Shown here: positions 1 through 6,107 of the stretch, in pieces
How the letters are laid out: the number at the start of each line of letters is the position of its first letter
Numbering within the stretch: the first letter of the stretch is position 1
Assembly: GCA_002712045.1 (NCBI GenBank)
Contig: PARX01000051.1
Location: forward strand, 5,477-11,583
Source of the DNA: Paracoccaceae bacterium
GTDB taxonomy: Bacteria > Pseudomonadota > Alphaproteobacteria > Rhodobacterales > Rhodobacteraceae
Length of the DNA: 6,107 bases
Reading direction: 5' to 3'
Program-made: the position numbers and the translations under genes
Notes under the pieces: model-generated
The model's database searches: none
What the model was told of the DNA's origin: nothing
What the model saw: only the letters and a program-made list of their open reading frames with translations

Positions 1-1053
1 TCAGCTGTAGTTTTACCTACTGTATTAGCATTAGCACAGGAAAATTCTTTAAATGGCCAAAAGTTGTTAATTAGTTTTATAGCAGGCCTTGAAATACAGT
101 TTGGGATCGCAAAAGCATTTTCCAATGGCATATATGATCGAGGTTGGTGGACGACTTCTATATTAGGGGTTCTCGGAAGTGCAGCCAGCGCCTCAAAATT
201 ATTAGATCTTGATACTCAGGCTACATCAAATGCGTTAGCATTAGCCGCAGTGGGAGCAGGTGCAACTCGGGCAGTTCGAGGGACACATGCAAAACATTTT
301 TATTGTGGGCTTGCAGCTGAACGTGGGATTATAGCGGCAAAGTTAGCAAAAAATGGTGCTATTGGACCCTTGAATGCATTTGAAGATGTCAACGGACTAA
401 CCAGGGCTCTTAACGACGGCAAGTTTGATACCACCAAAATTGATAACATTGGAAAAGATTTTAGTATTATAGAGCCCGGTGTTGATATCAAAAAGTATCC
501 CGTCTGTTATGCCAGCCATGCAGCAATAGATGGAGTAAAAAGTATCTTAGACGATAACAATCTAAATTCGACTATGATTAAAAAAGTAATCTGCACTGTC
601 CCTCCTGTGGTAGGATCAAATTTAACTTTTTCTCATCCAAAAAATATTTCAGAAGCACAGTTTAGTCTGGAATTCGCACTAGCAACTATAATTAAAGATG
701 GTTCACTCAATTTATCTCATTTAACAGACAAGTTTATAAATTCTGCTAGTTTAAAACTTATTCAAAAAAAGATTGTTATGAACGTTGATAATCTGCCATT
801 AGAACAGTCAAATAATAAGAATATTTGTCCAGAATGGGCAGATGTAGAAATTGTAATGAACGACGGTATCGCTTATAAAACTTTTGTAAACTCCCCGATC
901 GGCTCTTCAAAGAGAACCCTACCCGAAGAGTTGCTTTATAAAAAATTTTATGACTGCGTGTCCTATGCGGATACGGGAAAAAACGTGGAAAAACTTTACG
1001 AGAATTTGAGAAATATTGAGTCGGCTCATAACCTAAAATCTATGTTTAGTTAA
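1..1053 (+). CDS. MmgE/PrpD family protein (5'-truncated by window edge)
   Basis: C-terminal 350 residues of an MmgE/PrpD family protein. The family includes 2-methylcitrate dehydratase, cis-aconitate decarboxylase and iminodisuccinate epimerase, cytoplasmic enzymes that act on small polycarboxylic acids. The frame is open from base 1, and its first residues (SAVVLPTVLALAQE) match the conserved family segment usually written HPSAVVLP. The real start is therefore upstream, and the in-frame TTG at 64 is not it. Further family landmarks, numbered from base 1, are GWWTTSILGVLGSAASASKLL from about residue 48, THAKHFYCGLAAERG near 95-109, and KKYPVCYASHAAIDG near 164-178, which corresponds to the usual KPYPxCRxxHxAID block. 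Full-length members are about 450 residues, so roughly 100 are missing. It ends in TAA, 7 bp from the stop of the convergent amidase. The family is certain, but the substrate cannot be told from sequence and prpD is not justified without methylcitrate-cycle neighbours. Confidence 0.9.
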   Translation, partial: SAVVLPTVLALAQENSLNGQKLLISFIAGLEIQFGIAKAFSNGIYDRGWWTTSILGVLGSAASASKLLDLDTQATSNALALAAVGAGATRAVRGTHAKHFYCGLAAERGIIAAKLAKNGAIGPLNAFEDVNGLTRALNDGKFDTTKIDNIGKDFSIIEPGVDIKKYPVCYASHAAIDGVKSILDDNNLNSTMIKKVICTVPPVVGSNLTFSHPKNISEAQFSLEFALATIIKDGSLNLSHLTDKFINSASLKLIQKKIVMNVDNLPLEQSNNKNICPEWADVEIVMNDGIAYKTFVNSPIGSSKRTLPEELLYKKFYDCVSYADTGKNVEKLYENLRNIESAHNLKSMFS

Positions 1054-1060
1054 ATTAAAT

Positions 1061-2305
1061 CTATAACTGCCAAAAATTTTTAAGTTTTAATTTTCCAATA
1101 ATAGCTTTCATATTTTTTGCATGAGTAAGTAGTAACTCGTCTTCACCAGACCTACCAATTAGTTGAATACTGTAAGGTAAATTATCCTGATTTACCCCAG
1201 TAGGAAGGCATATAACTGGTAAGCCGGTGTAGGTCCATATTGATGCCATTTTAAAGTCTCCAGTGTATTCAAGACCTCGGGGAGCTACCGTCGGTGCAGT
1301 TGGTGCTAACCATAAATCAATATCGTTATCTCTCATAAATTTATTAAGCCAACGGCTGTATGCATGCGCTTTTGATCTAAGCTGATCGAGTCTTTCACTT
1401 TTTACTTTTTGACCAGCCTCTATACTTGTACGAGATAACGGTTGGTAATAATCCTTGTAATGTTTAAACCAGTTTGCGTGCACTTCATAAAGTTCTGCGT
1501 GAATCAACTCATCTAGTTCATCATTGTAGGTGAAAATATCGTCAATTAAGTGAAAATTTTCTACTGTATATGAGGTTAACTTAATTTTTTTTAAGAAATC
1601 GGAAAATTGTGAATTTATCTCAGAATCTGCTAATTCCATATAAGATCCGGTAGGAACTGCTATCTTAAAACCACTTTTTTTCTGAAAACGCTCTTGAGAC
1701 CAGCCTTTAGTGATTACTTTCATCGTTTTCTCTAAAATATCAATCTCTGAAGCTAAAACTCCCAAATGATCCATGGATTTAGAAAAAGGGATGATGCCGT
1801 CCGTAGGAATACGATTGAAAGTGGGTTTGTAACCAACAACCCCACAAAATCCCGCAGGTCTTATTACTGATCCACTAGTCTGTGTTCCAATAGCTATATC
1901 GCAAAATCCTGCCGCTACTGCAGCAGCAGAGCCGCTAGAAGAGCCTCCAGGTGTATGCGCTAAGTTCCTCGGGTTTCGTGTCAATCCAGGATCAGATATT
2001 GCAAACTCTGTTGTTACAGTTTTTCCAACCATAATAGCACCAGCATTTAATAGTTTTGTTACACTACTAGCTTGTGGTCCAGAAAATAGGTCTGTTGGTA
2101 GGTTTGACCCACACGCTGTTGGATAACCATCTATTTTAATTATATCTTTGATCCCCAAAAACATTCCTGCCAATGGATAATGATCTTTATTAAGTTTTTG
2201 AGATTTTTTGAAGTTGTCATTTAATACTTTTCTTGAAAAGGTTTTAGGCACGAAAGCTTTAACTGAAGATTCATATTTTTCTATAAGCTCGGATTTTTTA
2301 TTCAT
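1061..2305 (-). CDS. Amidase-signature family hydrolase
   Basis: A 414-residue amidase-signature (AS) enzyme, probably cytoplasmic, that hydrolyses a carboxylic amide to acid plus ammonia or an amine. The Ser-cisSer-Lys triad is intact. The lysine is K53 in PLAGMFLGIKD, the bridging serine is S122 in the PGGSSSGSAAAVAAG block (residues 119-133), and the nucleophile is S146 in GTQTSGSVIRPAGFCGVVGYK. The C-terminal GLPVICLPTGVNQDNLPYSIQLIG block is also typical. At 414 residues it is shorter than most AS enzymes (about 450-500): the N-terminal helical region before PLAG is brief and the variable middle is compact. It has no signal peptide or membrane segment. The ATG lies 7 bp after the ureohydrolase stop with only a weak purine-rich stretch upstream, so translational coupling in one operon is likely. 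AS sequences predict substrate poorly. Candidates include a guanidino-amide, given the neighbour, or an aliphatic or aryl amide. A GatA role is unlikely because there are no gatB or gatC neighbours. Confidence 0.93.
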   Translation of the reverse strand: MNKKSELIEKYESSVKAFVPKTFSRKVLNDNFKKSQKLNKDHYPLAGMFLGIKDIIKIDGYPTACGSNLPTDLFSGPQASSVTKLLNAGAIMVGKTVTTEFAISDPGLTRNPRNLAHTPGGSSSGSAAAVAAGFCDIAIGTQTSGSVIRPAGFCGVVGYKPTFNRIPTDGIIPFSKSMDHLGVLASEIDILEKTMKVITKGWSQERFQKKSGFKIAVPTGSYMELADSEINSQFSDFLKKIKLTSYTVENFHLIDDIFTYNDELDELIHAELYEVHANWFKHYKDYYQPLSRTSIEAGQKVKSERLDQLRSKAHAYSRWLNKFMRDNDIDLWLAPTAPTVAPRGLEYTGDFKMASIWTYTGLPVICLPTGVNQDNLPYSIQLIGRSGEDELLLTHAKNMKAIIGKLKLKNFWQL

Positions 2306-2312
2306 TAATAAT

Positions 2313-3323
2313 TCACTTTTGTTGTTTATCTGTAAAATAATTCGCTCTGACTATCGCGCCAATAAAATTACACAATAATCTTTCTGCATGAATAAATGTC
2401 GTATTACCTTTCTCATAGGATGGTGATATTTCAACTAAATCAAGACCTAAAACTCGCCCTTTTTTGACGATTTCATGTATAAATTCTCGAAGCTGCAACC
2501 AATTCAACCCTCCAGGAGTTGGCGCATTAACAGCTGGCATTATTGTTGGGTCCAGACCGTCAGCATCAATAGTTATGTAGTAATGTCTATCATTGGGAAT
2601 TTTATTTAAAACTTTCTGCATACCTATTTGATGCATTTCATAAGCGCTAATCAAATTGGCTCCATATTCTTTGGCAGCTTTCACCTCTTCCTCGCGCCCA
2701 CTTCCAACACCCCGCAGCCCGATTTGATATATTTCTTCAATAAAAGGAAGTTCAGAAGCTCTCCTAATAGGGCTTGAATAACCTTCTTTTTCTCCATTAA
2801 CACTATCACGCCAGTCCATATGGGCGTCAATTTGAATCAATATAATAGGCTCACCATCGGGTAGAGCTTTCATTATCGGAATTGGTATTCCATGATCTCC
2901 ACCAATACTGACCAAAACTGCACCCGACTGAAAGATTTTTTTAGCTGCGACCTCAGCCCTACGATAATGCTCTCTAGGGTTCTGAAAATCAGCTGTTACA
3001 TTACCACAATCAACAACACGAACCGCTCGGTTATCTAAAAGAGGCCCTCCTAAATCCCAATCAAAATGCTTAATTGTCCTTGGCTCTGACCAGCCAGAAT
3101 CCTGTGCGTTCTCTCTAAGCAGATCAGGAGAGGTACTTTGATCATTTGAAAGGTCATCGGGGGTGTAAGGTAAGCCATAAGGAACGCCAAGGATTGCTAT
3201 ATCAGCGTCTAAATTATTCAGATCTGTATGTATGGGAAAACCGAGGAACCCTCTTCCTCCTTTAGGTGTTTCTGTTAACTTCTCAATTTTATTTCTTTTC
3301 TTATCACGATAAGAAGATTCCAT
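2313..3323 (-). CDS. Agmatinase/arginase-family ureohydrolase, atypical subgroup
   Basis: A 336-residue ureohydrolase: binuclear metal (Mn, or possibly Ni) enzymes that hydrolyse a guanidino group to an amine plus urea. The metal-binding motifs are complete: SIGGDHG with H144; IDAHMDW with D166, H168 and D170; and TIDADGLDPTIMPAVNAPTP with D253 and D255. GLDLVEISPSYE follows at 293-304, as in agmatinases. Two usual landmarks are altered. The segment that normally reads like HGTxFRRA, carrying a conserved active-site histidine (H141 in rat arginase), here reads GYSSPIRRA at 181-189 with no histidine. The N-terminal RPGARxGP segment is replaced by NDQSTSPDLLREN at 60-72. The protein probably belongs to a distinct subgroup whose substrate may not be agmatine; guanidinobutyrate, guanidinopropionate or another guanidino compound are alternatives. 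The ATG is preceded by AGGA seven bases upstream. It is the first gene of a two-gene operon with the amidase and is divergent from the PLP enzyme. Family certain, substrate unknown. Confidence 0.92.
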   Translation of the reverse strand: MESSYRDKKRNKIEKLTETPKGGRGFLGFPIHTDLNNLDADIAILGVPYGLPYTPDDLSNDQSTSPDLLRENAQDSGWSEPRTIKHFDWDLGGPLLDNRAVRVVDCGNVTADFQNPREHYRRAEVAAKKIFQSGAVLVSIGGDHGIPIPIMKALPDGEPIILIQIDAHMDWRDSVNGEKEGYSSPIRRASELPFIEEIYQIGLRGVGSGREEEVKAAKEYGANLISAYEMHQIGMQKVLNKIPNDRHYYITIDADGLDPTIMPAVNAPTPGGLNWLQLREFIHEIVKKGRVLGLDLVEISPSYEKGNTTFIHAERLLCNFIGAIVRANYFTDKQQK

Positions 3324-3477
3324 TCTATTTTCCTATAATTATTCAAATTACGATTACTCAAAATTTTTACTCAGTAAATACATAATGATGAGTTTTTAAA
3401 ATTATTTTGCCAAACTTGAAACTTTAAAAACCACCTGAAAGTATTTACATCGATAAGCAAAAGTGTATTTTTTTATC
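3324..3477. promoter_or_regulatory. Divergent intergenic region with a candidate operator
   Basis: This AT-rich spacer lies between the divergent ureohydrolase-amidase operon and the PLP enzyme gene, so it should hold promoters for both directions. It contains a 13-bp inverted repeat, TTTACT-C-AGTAAA, at 3366-3378. The heptamer TTACTCA occurs at 3354-3360 and again at 3367-3373, and an inverted TGAGT lies at 3389-3393. Such half-sites could bind a dimeric regulator. A TTGAAA hexamer at 3416-3421 could be a -35 element for the plus-strand gene, but no convincing -10 is found at the right distance. On the minus strand a TTGGCA reading (3407-3412) is suggestive but its spacing to a TATGTA-like hexamer is too long. 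The region role is inferred from gene arrangement and no promoter is assigned with confidence. Confidence 0.35.
3331..3334 (-). promoter_or_regulatory. Ribosome binding site of the ureohydrolase gene
   Basis: On the minus strand the bases read AGGA, followed by seven bases and then the ATG at 3323-3321. This is the only clear Shine-Dalgarno match for either minus-strand gene and it supports the chosen ureohydrolase start. The amidase downstream lacks a comparable site. Confidence 0.6.
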
Positions 3478-4578
3478 ATGACAAAACCTCAAAATGAGTT
3501 AATTGAAAATCTTAAGCAAAATATTATCAAAAACTTTGGAACTCCATGCCCAGTGATTGATCTTGATATTGTGCAGACTAACATTAACCATGCGCAGAAG
3601 CTTTGTGATGTGAAGGGCCTTGCTAATAGGCCTCACATTAAAACCCATAAATCACCTGTCTTGGCCAAAATGCAAATTGCGGCTGGTGCGAAGGGAATTA
3701 CTTGTCAAAAATTAGGTGAAGCAGAAGTGATGGTTGATGCGGGCATTACAGATATTATCATTGCAACGAACCTTTTGGGAGCCGCTGCGTCTGGCCGCTT
3801 AACCTCATTGCAGAGACGCATTAGTTTAAAAGTATGTGCGGACAATCCATTTTCACTCGCGGCGTACTCTGAAGCTGCGCAACAGGCCAATCGTGTTATG
3901 GATGTTCTGATTGAATGTGATACTGGCCGGCATCGTGCTGGTGTAGTCACACCAGTCGAAGTGATCACGCTAGCAAGAATCATAAAAAATGATCCTATGC
4001 TTAATTTTGTGGGGTTGTTGTTTTATCCACCCCTGAATGGTTGGTCGCAGACTCAAGAATTTTGGAAAAAAACTAAGGAAGGCCTCAAAAGCTTAGGAAT
4101 GTCAGCCAAGATTGTGTCTACTGGTGGCACACCAAATTTTCAAAACATTGGTCAACTAGATGGTGCAACAGAACATCGTGCTGGAACCTGTATTTTTAAT
4201 GACCTTATGATGATCAAGGCTGGTGTGGCAAAATTTGAGGATTGTGCTTTACAAGTGTTTACAAGTGTTGTCAGTCGGGGAGCAGTGGATCGAGGCATCC
4301 TTGATGCTGGTTCCAAAACTTTAACTTCTGATCAGTCTGGGTTGGAAGGGTTTGGCCGACTTCTTGAGTATCCGAATGCAATAATTGAAAAACTTGCTGA
4401 AGAGCATGGTTTTCTTGATCTTTCAAAGTGCCTCAATAAACCCAATATAGGCGATATTGTTAGAGTTATACCAAATCATGTTTGTGTTGCAGTCAATATG
4501 GTTGATCAGCTAGTGGCCGTGCGTGGCAATGAAATTGTCGATGTGATCCCGATAGCTGCGCGTGGTATGCTTGTTTAA
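3478..4578 (+). CDS. D-threonine aldolase / D-serine dehydratase-like PLP enzyme
   Basis: A 366-residue fold-type III PLP enzyme with an alanine racemase-like N-terminal barrel. This family cleaves or dehydrates beta-hydroxy-D-amino acids (D-threonine, D-serine or hydroxyaspartate type) in the cytoplasm. Landmarks are TPCPVIDLD at 22-30; RPHIKTHKS at 51-59, where K55 should form the Schiff base with PLP; ECDTGRHRAGV; STGGTP at 214-219; TEHRAGTCIFND around 231-242, which resembles the family TExRxGTYxFxD block; and LDAGSKTL at 275-282. The C-terminal zinc-site pair is H334 and C336 (PNHVC). H-x-C is the arrangement known in eukaryotic D-serine dehydratase, whereas classical bacterial D-threonine aldolase has H-x-D, so the activity is undecided. 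The ATG at 3478 is preferred; an in-frame GTG at 3463 would add five residues (MYFFI). Neither has a good Shine-Dalgarno site. The gene appears to stand alone, with AT-rich DNA on both sides and somewhat higher GC than the amidase operon. Confidence 0.9.
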   Translation: MTKPQNELIENLKQNIIKNFGTPCPVIDLDIVQTNINHAQKLCDVKGLANRPHIKTHKSPVLAKMQIAAGAKGITCQKLGEAEVMVDAGITDIIIATNLLGAAASGRLTSLQRRISLKVCADNPFSLAAYSEAAQQANRVMDVLIECDTGRHRAGVVTPVEVITLARIIKNDPMLNFVGLLFYPPLNGWSQTQEFWKKTKEGLKSLGMSAKIVSTGGTPNFQNIGQLDGATEHRAGTCIFNDLMMIKAGVAKFEDCALQVFTSVVSRGAVDRGILDAGSKTLTSDQSGLEGFGRLLEYPNAIIEKLAEEHGFLDLSKCLNKPNIGDIVRVIPNHVCVAVNMVDQLVAVRGNEIVDVIPIAARGMLV

Positions 4579-4807
4579 CCCTAGAATTTAAAAAAACTGG
4601 TAAAGTCACTGTGGAAATAAGATTTGGAAATATTTACTAAGAAACTTAGTTCTCCAAAATACTTTAATTAATTATTTATGATTTTGCTTCTTAGATTGTA
4701 AACAATATTACTTGTTCTATTTCAAATTGTTTTTCATTCTGTTCTTTGAAGTAGTTTAAACAGTACAAGAATAGTTTTTCAACTAATTTGGATTTTCGAT
4801 AATACAG
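4579..4807. other. AT-rich intergenic stretch, no gene seen
   Basis: No coding signal is recognisable on either strand here. The stretch is very AT-rich; only 12 of 60 bases in 4621-4680 are G or C. It holds one small inverted repeat, ACTAAG-AAA-CTTAGT at 4636-4650, about 60 bases after the PLP enzyme stop. That repeat lacks G-C-rich pairing and a following T run, so it is at best a weak terminator candidate. Confidence 0.5.
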
Positions 4808-4876
4808 ATGTATGCTTGCCACGTCGCTTATTTATGGCATAGAAATGTGCTTGTTGGGAGCTTCGAGACTGGTTAG

Positions 4877-5011
4877 AGTTTGCCTGACATCACCCGTTTC
4901 GGCCATGCTGGCACCACTGGGCTGCACAATCCGAGCTTCTTTCTGCATGAGACTTTGTCGATTGGTGCGTCCATCATGGTGCGTATAGCTAAACGTAGTC
5001 TAACGTCTTAA
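4877..5011 (+). pseudogene. C-terminal remnant of an unidentified gene, possibly M20-type hydrolase
   Basis: A plus-strand frame from 4877 to a TAA at 5009-5011 reads like the natural end of a protein: FGHAGTTGLHNPSFFLHE, then TLSIGASIMVRIAKRSL. The pattern LHNPxF followed about ten residues later by xxGAxxxxR is reminiscent of the C-terminus of M20D aminoacylase/amidohydrolase proteins, but this is from memory and the match is loose. Upstream in the same frame there is a TAG at 4874-4876, and beyond it the frame is open back to 4808 without recognisable homology. No complete gene of this kind exists here, so the piece looks like the tail left by a deletion or insertion. The TAA overlaps the AGGAG ribosome binding site of the next gene and lies 11 bases before its ATG. 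That spacing is typical of an operon and suggests the lost gene was once co-transcribed with the M20 peptidase gene. A chance open frame cannot be excluded. Confidence 0.45.
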
Positions 5012-5015
5012 GGAG
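5011..5015 (+). promoter_or_regulatory. Ribosome binding site of the M20 peptidase gene
   Basis: AGGAG is followed by seven bases and then the ATG at 5023. This strong site decides the start. The ATG at 5018 leads to an immediate TGA after two codons and is excluded. Confidence 0.8.
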
Positions 5016-5022
5016 ACATGAT

Positions 5023-6107
5023 ATGAACCCACTTGATTTGCCATTTGACATTGATGAAATGCTGGCTGGGCTTAAGCCCTGGATCCAATGTGAAAGCCCG
5101 ACGTACGATGCTGCCGCAGTTAACCGCATGATGGATATTGCGGCCTATGACATGGCCATACTGGGTGCGCATGTCGAAAGCATCCCGGGCCGCTTGGGGT
5201 TTGGTGGCTCGGTACGTGCTCGTTTCCCACACCCTGATATAGGTCGAGTGCCGGGTATCTTGATCGCGGGACACATGGATACCGTGCATCCCATTGGCAC
5301 GCTAGAGTTGCTCCCGTTTAAACGTGAAGGGGATATTTGCTATGGTCCCGGCCTGATGGACATGAAGGGTGGCAATTACGTGAGTTTGGAAGCTATCCGT
5401 CAAATGATCTTCGCGGGGCTGCAAACGCCTTTACCAGTCACGGTACTCTTCACTCCGGATGAAGAGGTTGGCACGCCCTCAACGCGTGATCTGATCGAGG
5501 CAGAGGCTGCGCGAAACAAATACGTACTGGTACCGGAACCGGGCCATGAAGATGGCGGCGTAACTATTGGGCGCTACGCAATCGCACGCTTTAACCTTCG
5601 CGCTGTGGGTCAGCCCAGCCATGCAGGTGCCCGATTAAAAGACGGCAAGTCTGCCATTGCTGCCATGGCACGTAAAATTATTGAAATTGAAGACATGACT
5701 GGTCCTGATTGCACCTTTAGTGTTGGGGTTATTCATGCTGGACAATGGGTAAACTGTGTGTCGTCTTTTTGTGATGGTCAGGCGTTAAGCATGGCAAAGA
5801 AGCAAGAAGACCTGGATGACGGGGTGGCGCGAATGCTGGATTTGCAAGGCGTGGCGAACGGTGTTGAATTTCAGGTTTCAAGGGGCCTTACCCGGCCTGT
5901 GTGGCATCCAGACGAGCCTGGCACGCGAGAAATCTTTAAGGTAGCAAAAGATATCGCGAAAGAATTGGGCTTCGAAATGAAGGGCCGGAGTCAAGGTGGA
6001 GGTTCAGATGGAAATTTCACGGGGGCAATGGGGATCCCGACGCTTGACTCACTAGGAGTGCGGGGACAGGGCCTTCACACACTCCATGAACATATTTACG
6101 TCGACAG
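5023..6107 (+). CDS. M20-family metallopeptidase (CPG2-like), 3'-truncated by window edge
   Basis: The frame runs uninterrupted from ATG 5023 to the right edge: 361 complete codons and no stop. It encodes an M20 zinc peptidase/deacylase of the glutamate carboxypeptidase (CPG2)/ArgE/DapE group, which removes an acyl or peptidyl group from an amino acid using two zinc ions. The metal and catalytic residues appear complete: H84 and D86 in IAGHMDTVHP; D113 in GLMDMKGG; E147 (general base) and E148 in PDEEVGT; E172 in VPEPG; H200 in GQPSHAG, within the dimerisation domain; and H352 in GLHTLHEHI. GGGSDGNFTGAMGIPTLD at 326-342 is also typical. The protein is probably nearly complete, since members are about 370-420 residues. 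It has no signal peptide, so it is likely cytoplasmic, unlike secreted CPG2. Base composition is clearly higher in G+C than the left two thirds of the window. It is preceded by an apparent gene remnant at operon spacing. Substrate is unknown; N-acyl or gamma-glutamyl/peptide amino acids are plausible. Confidence 0.93.
   Translation, partial: MNPLDLPFDIDEMLAGLKPWIQCESPTYDAAAVNRMMDIAAYDMAILGAHVESIPGRLGFGGSVRARFPHPDIGRVPGILIAGHMDTVHPIGTLELLPFKREGDICYGPGLMDMKGGNYVSLEAIRQMIFAGLQTPLPVTVLFTPDEEVGTPSTRDLIEAEAARNKYVLVPEPGHEDGGVTIGRYAIARFNLRAVGQPSHAGARLKDGKSAIAAMARKIIEIEDMTGPDCTFSVGVIHAGQWVNCVSSFCDGQALSMAKKQEDLDDGVARMLDLQGVANGVEFQVSRGLTRPVWHPDEPGTREIFKVAKDIAKELGFEMKGRSQGGGSDGNFTGAMGIPTLDSLGVRGQGLHTLHEHIYVD

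Noticed and set aside
64..66. TTG as the start of the MmgE/PrpD gene
   Set aside because: The frame is open to base 1 and the residues before 64 match a conserved family block, so the gene enters from outside the window.
300..491. Minus-strand 63-residue open frame
   Set aside because: It lies entirely opposite the MmgE/PrpD coding sequence and has no recognisable motif; it is a shadow of that gene.
3463..3477. GTG at 3463 as start of the PLP enzyme
   Set aside because: It adds only MYFFI, which is not part of the family core, and has no Shine-Dalgarno site; the ATG at 3478 is simpler, though the choice is not certain.
3705..3983. Minus-strand 92-residue open frame
   Set aside because: It is antisense to the conserved PLP enzyme core and has no family features.
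4636..4650. ACTAAG-AAA-CTTAGT hairpin as terminator of the PLP enzyme gene
   Set aside because: The stem is only 6 bp with four A-T pairs, the loop is 3 bases, and no T run follows, so it does not fit an intrinsic terminator.
5008..5289. Minus-strand 93-residue open frame
   Set aside because: It is antisense to the M20 peptidase N-terminus, which has clear conserved motifs on the plus strand and its own strong ribosome binding site.
1..6107. Defence system, mobile element, CRISPR array, tRNA or rRNA
   Set aside because: No transposase, integrase, regularly spaced repeats, terminal inverted repeats or cloverleaf-like sequences were recognised; all intact genes are ordinary metabolic enzymes.

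Overview
The window is a stretch of bacterial chromosome filled with catabolic enzymes for nitrogen-containing small molecules. No phage, transposase, CRISPR, rRNA or tRNA sequence was recognised. The protein style suggests a proteobacterium, most likely an alphaproteobacterium: the MmgE/PrpD protein, the GYSSPIRRA-type ureohydrolase, and the M20 peptidase with a GGGSDGNFTG block all resemble family members I associate with that class. This is an inference from remembered families, not a search. The first 3.3 kb is fairly AT-rich, which would suit a low-GC marine or host-associated lineage.

Layout. Positions 1-1053 (+) hold the C-terminal part of an MmgE/PrpD family protein whose start lies outside the window. 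It converges, with a 7-bp gap, on a two-gene minus-strand operon that reads from right to left: an agmatinase/arginase-family ureohydrolase (3323-2313), then 7 bp later an amidase-signature hydrolase (2305-1061). A 154-bp divergent intergenic region (3324-3477) contains a small inverted repeat that could be an operator. It separates this operon from a plus-strand PLP enzyme of the D-threonine aldolase / D-serine dehydratase family (3478-4578). A 445-bp stretch with no intact gene follows. Its first part is very AT-rich (12 of 60 bases are G or C in 4621-4680). Its second part carries what looks like the tail of a lost gene (4877-5011). From 5023 to the right edge is an M20-family (CPG2-like) metallopeptidase, 361 complete codons long, cut by the window end. 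It is clearly richer in G+C (39 of 60 in 5161-5220).

How the genes may work together. The amidase and ureohydrolase are almost certainly co-transcribed and could act in sequence on a guanidino-amide or related compound, releasing ammonia and urea. The PLP enzyme and the M20 peptidase would handle beta-hydroxy-D-amino acids and N-acyl or peptide amino acids. The MmgE/PrpD protein is a dehydratase/isomerase-type enzyme. Together this looks like a scavenging island assembled from pieces of different origin, with a visible seam between about 4600 and 5020. No wholly new system is evident. The most interesting points are the atypical ureohydrolase active site, the amidase-ureohydrolase pairing, and the gene remnant at the compositional seam.
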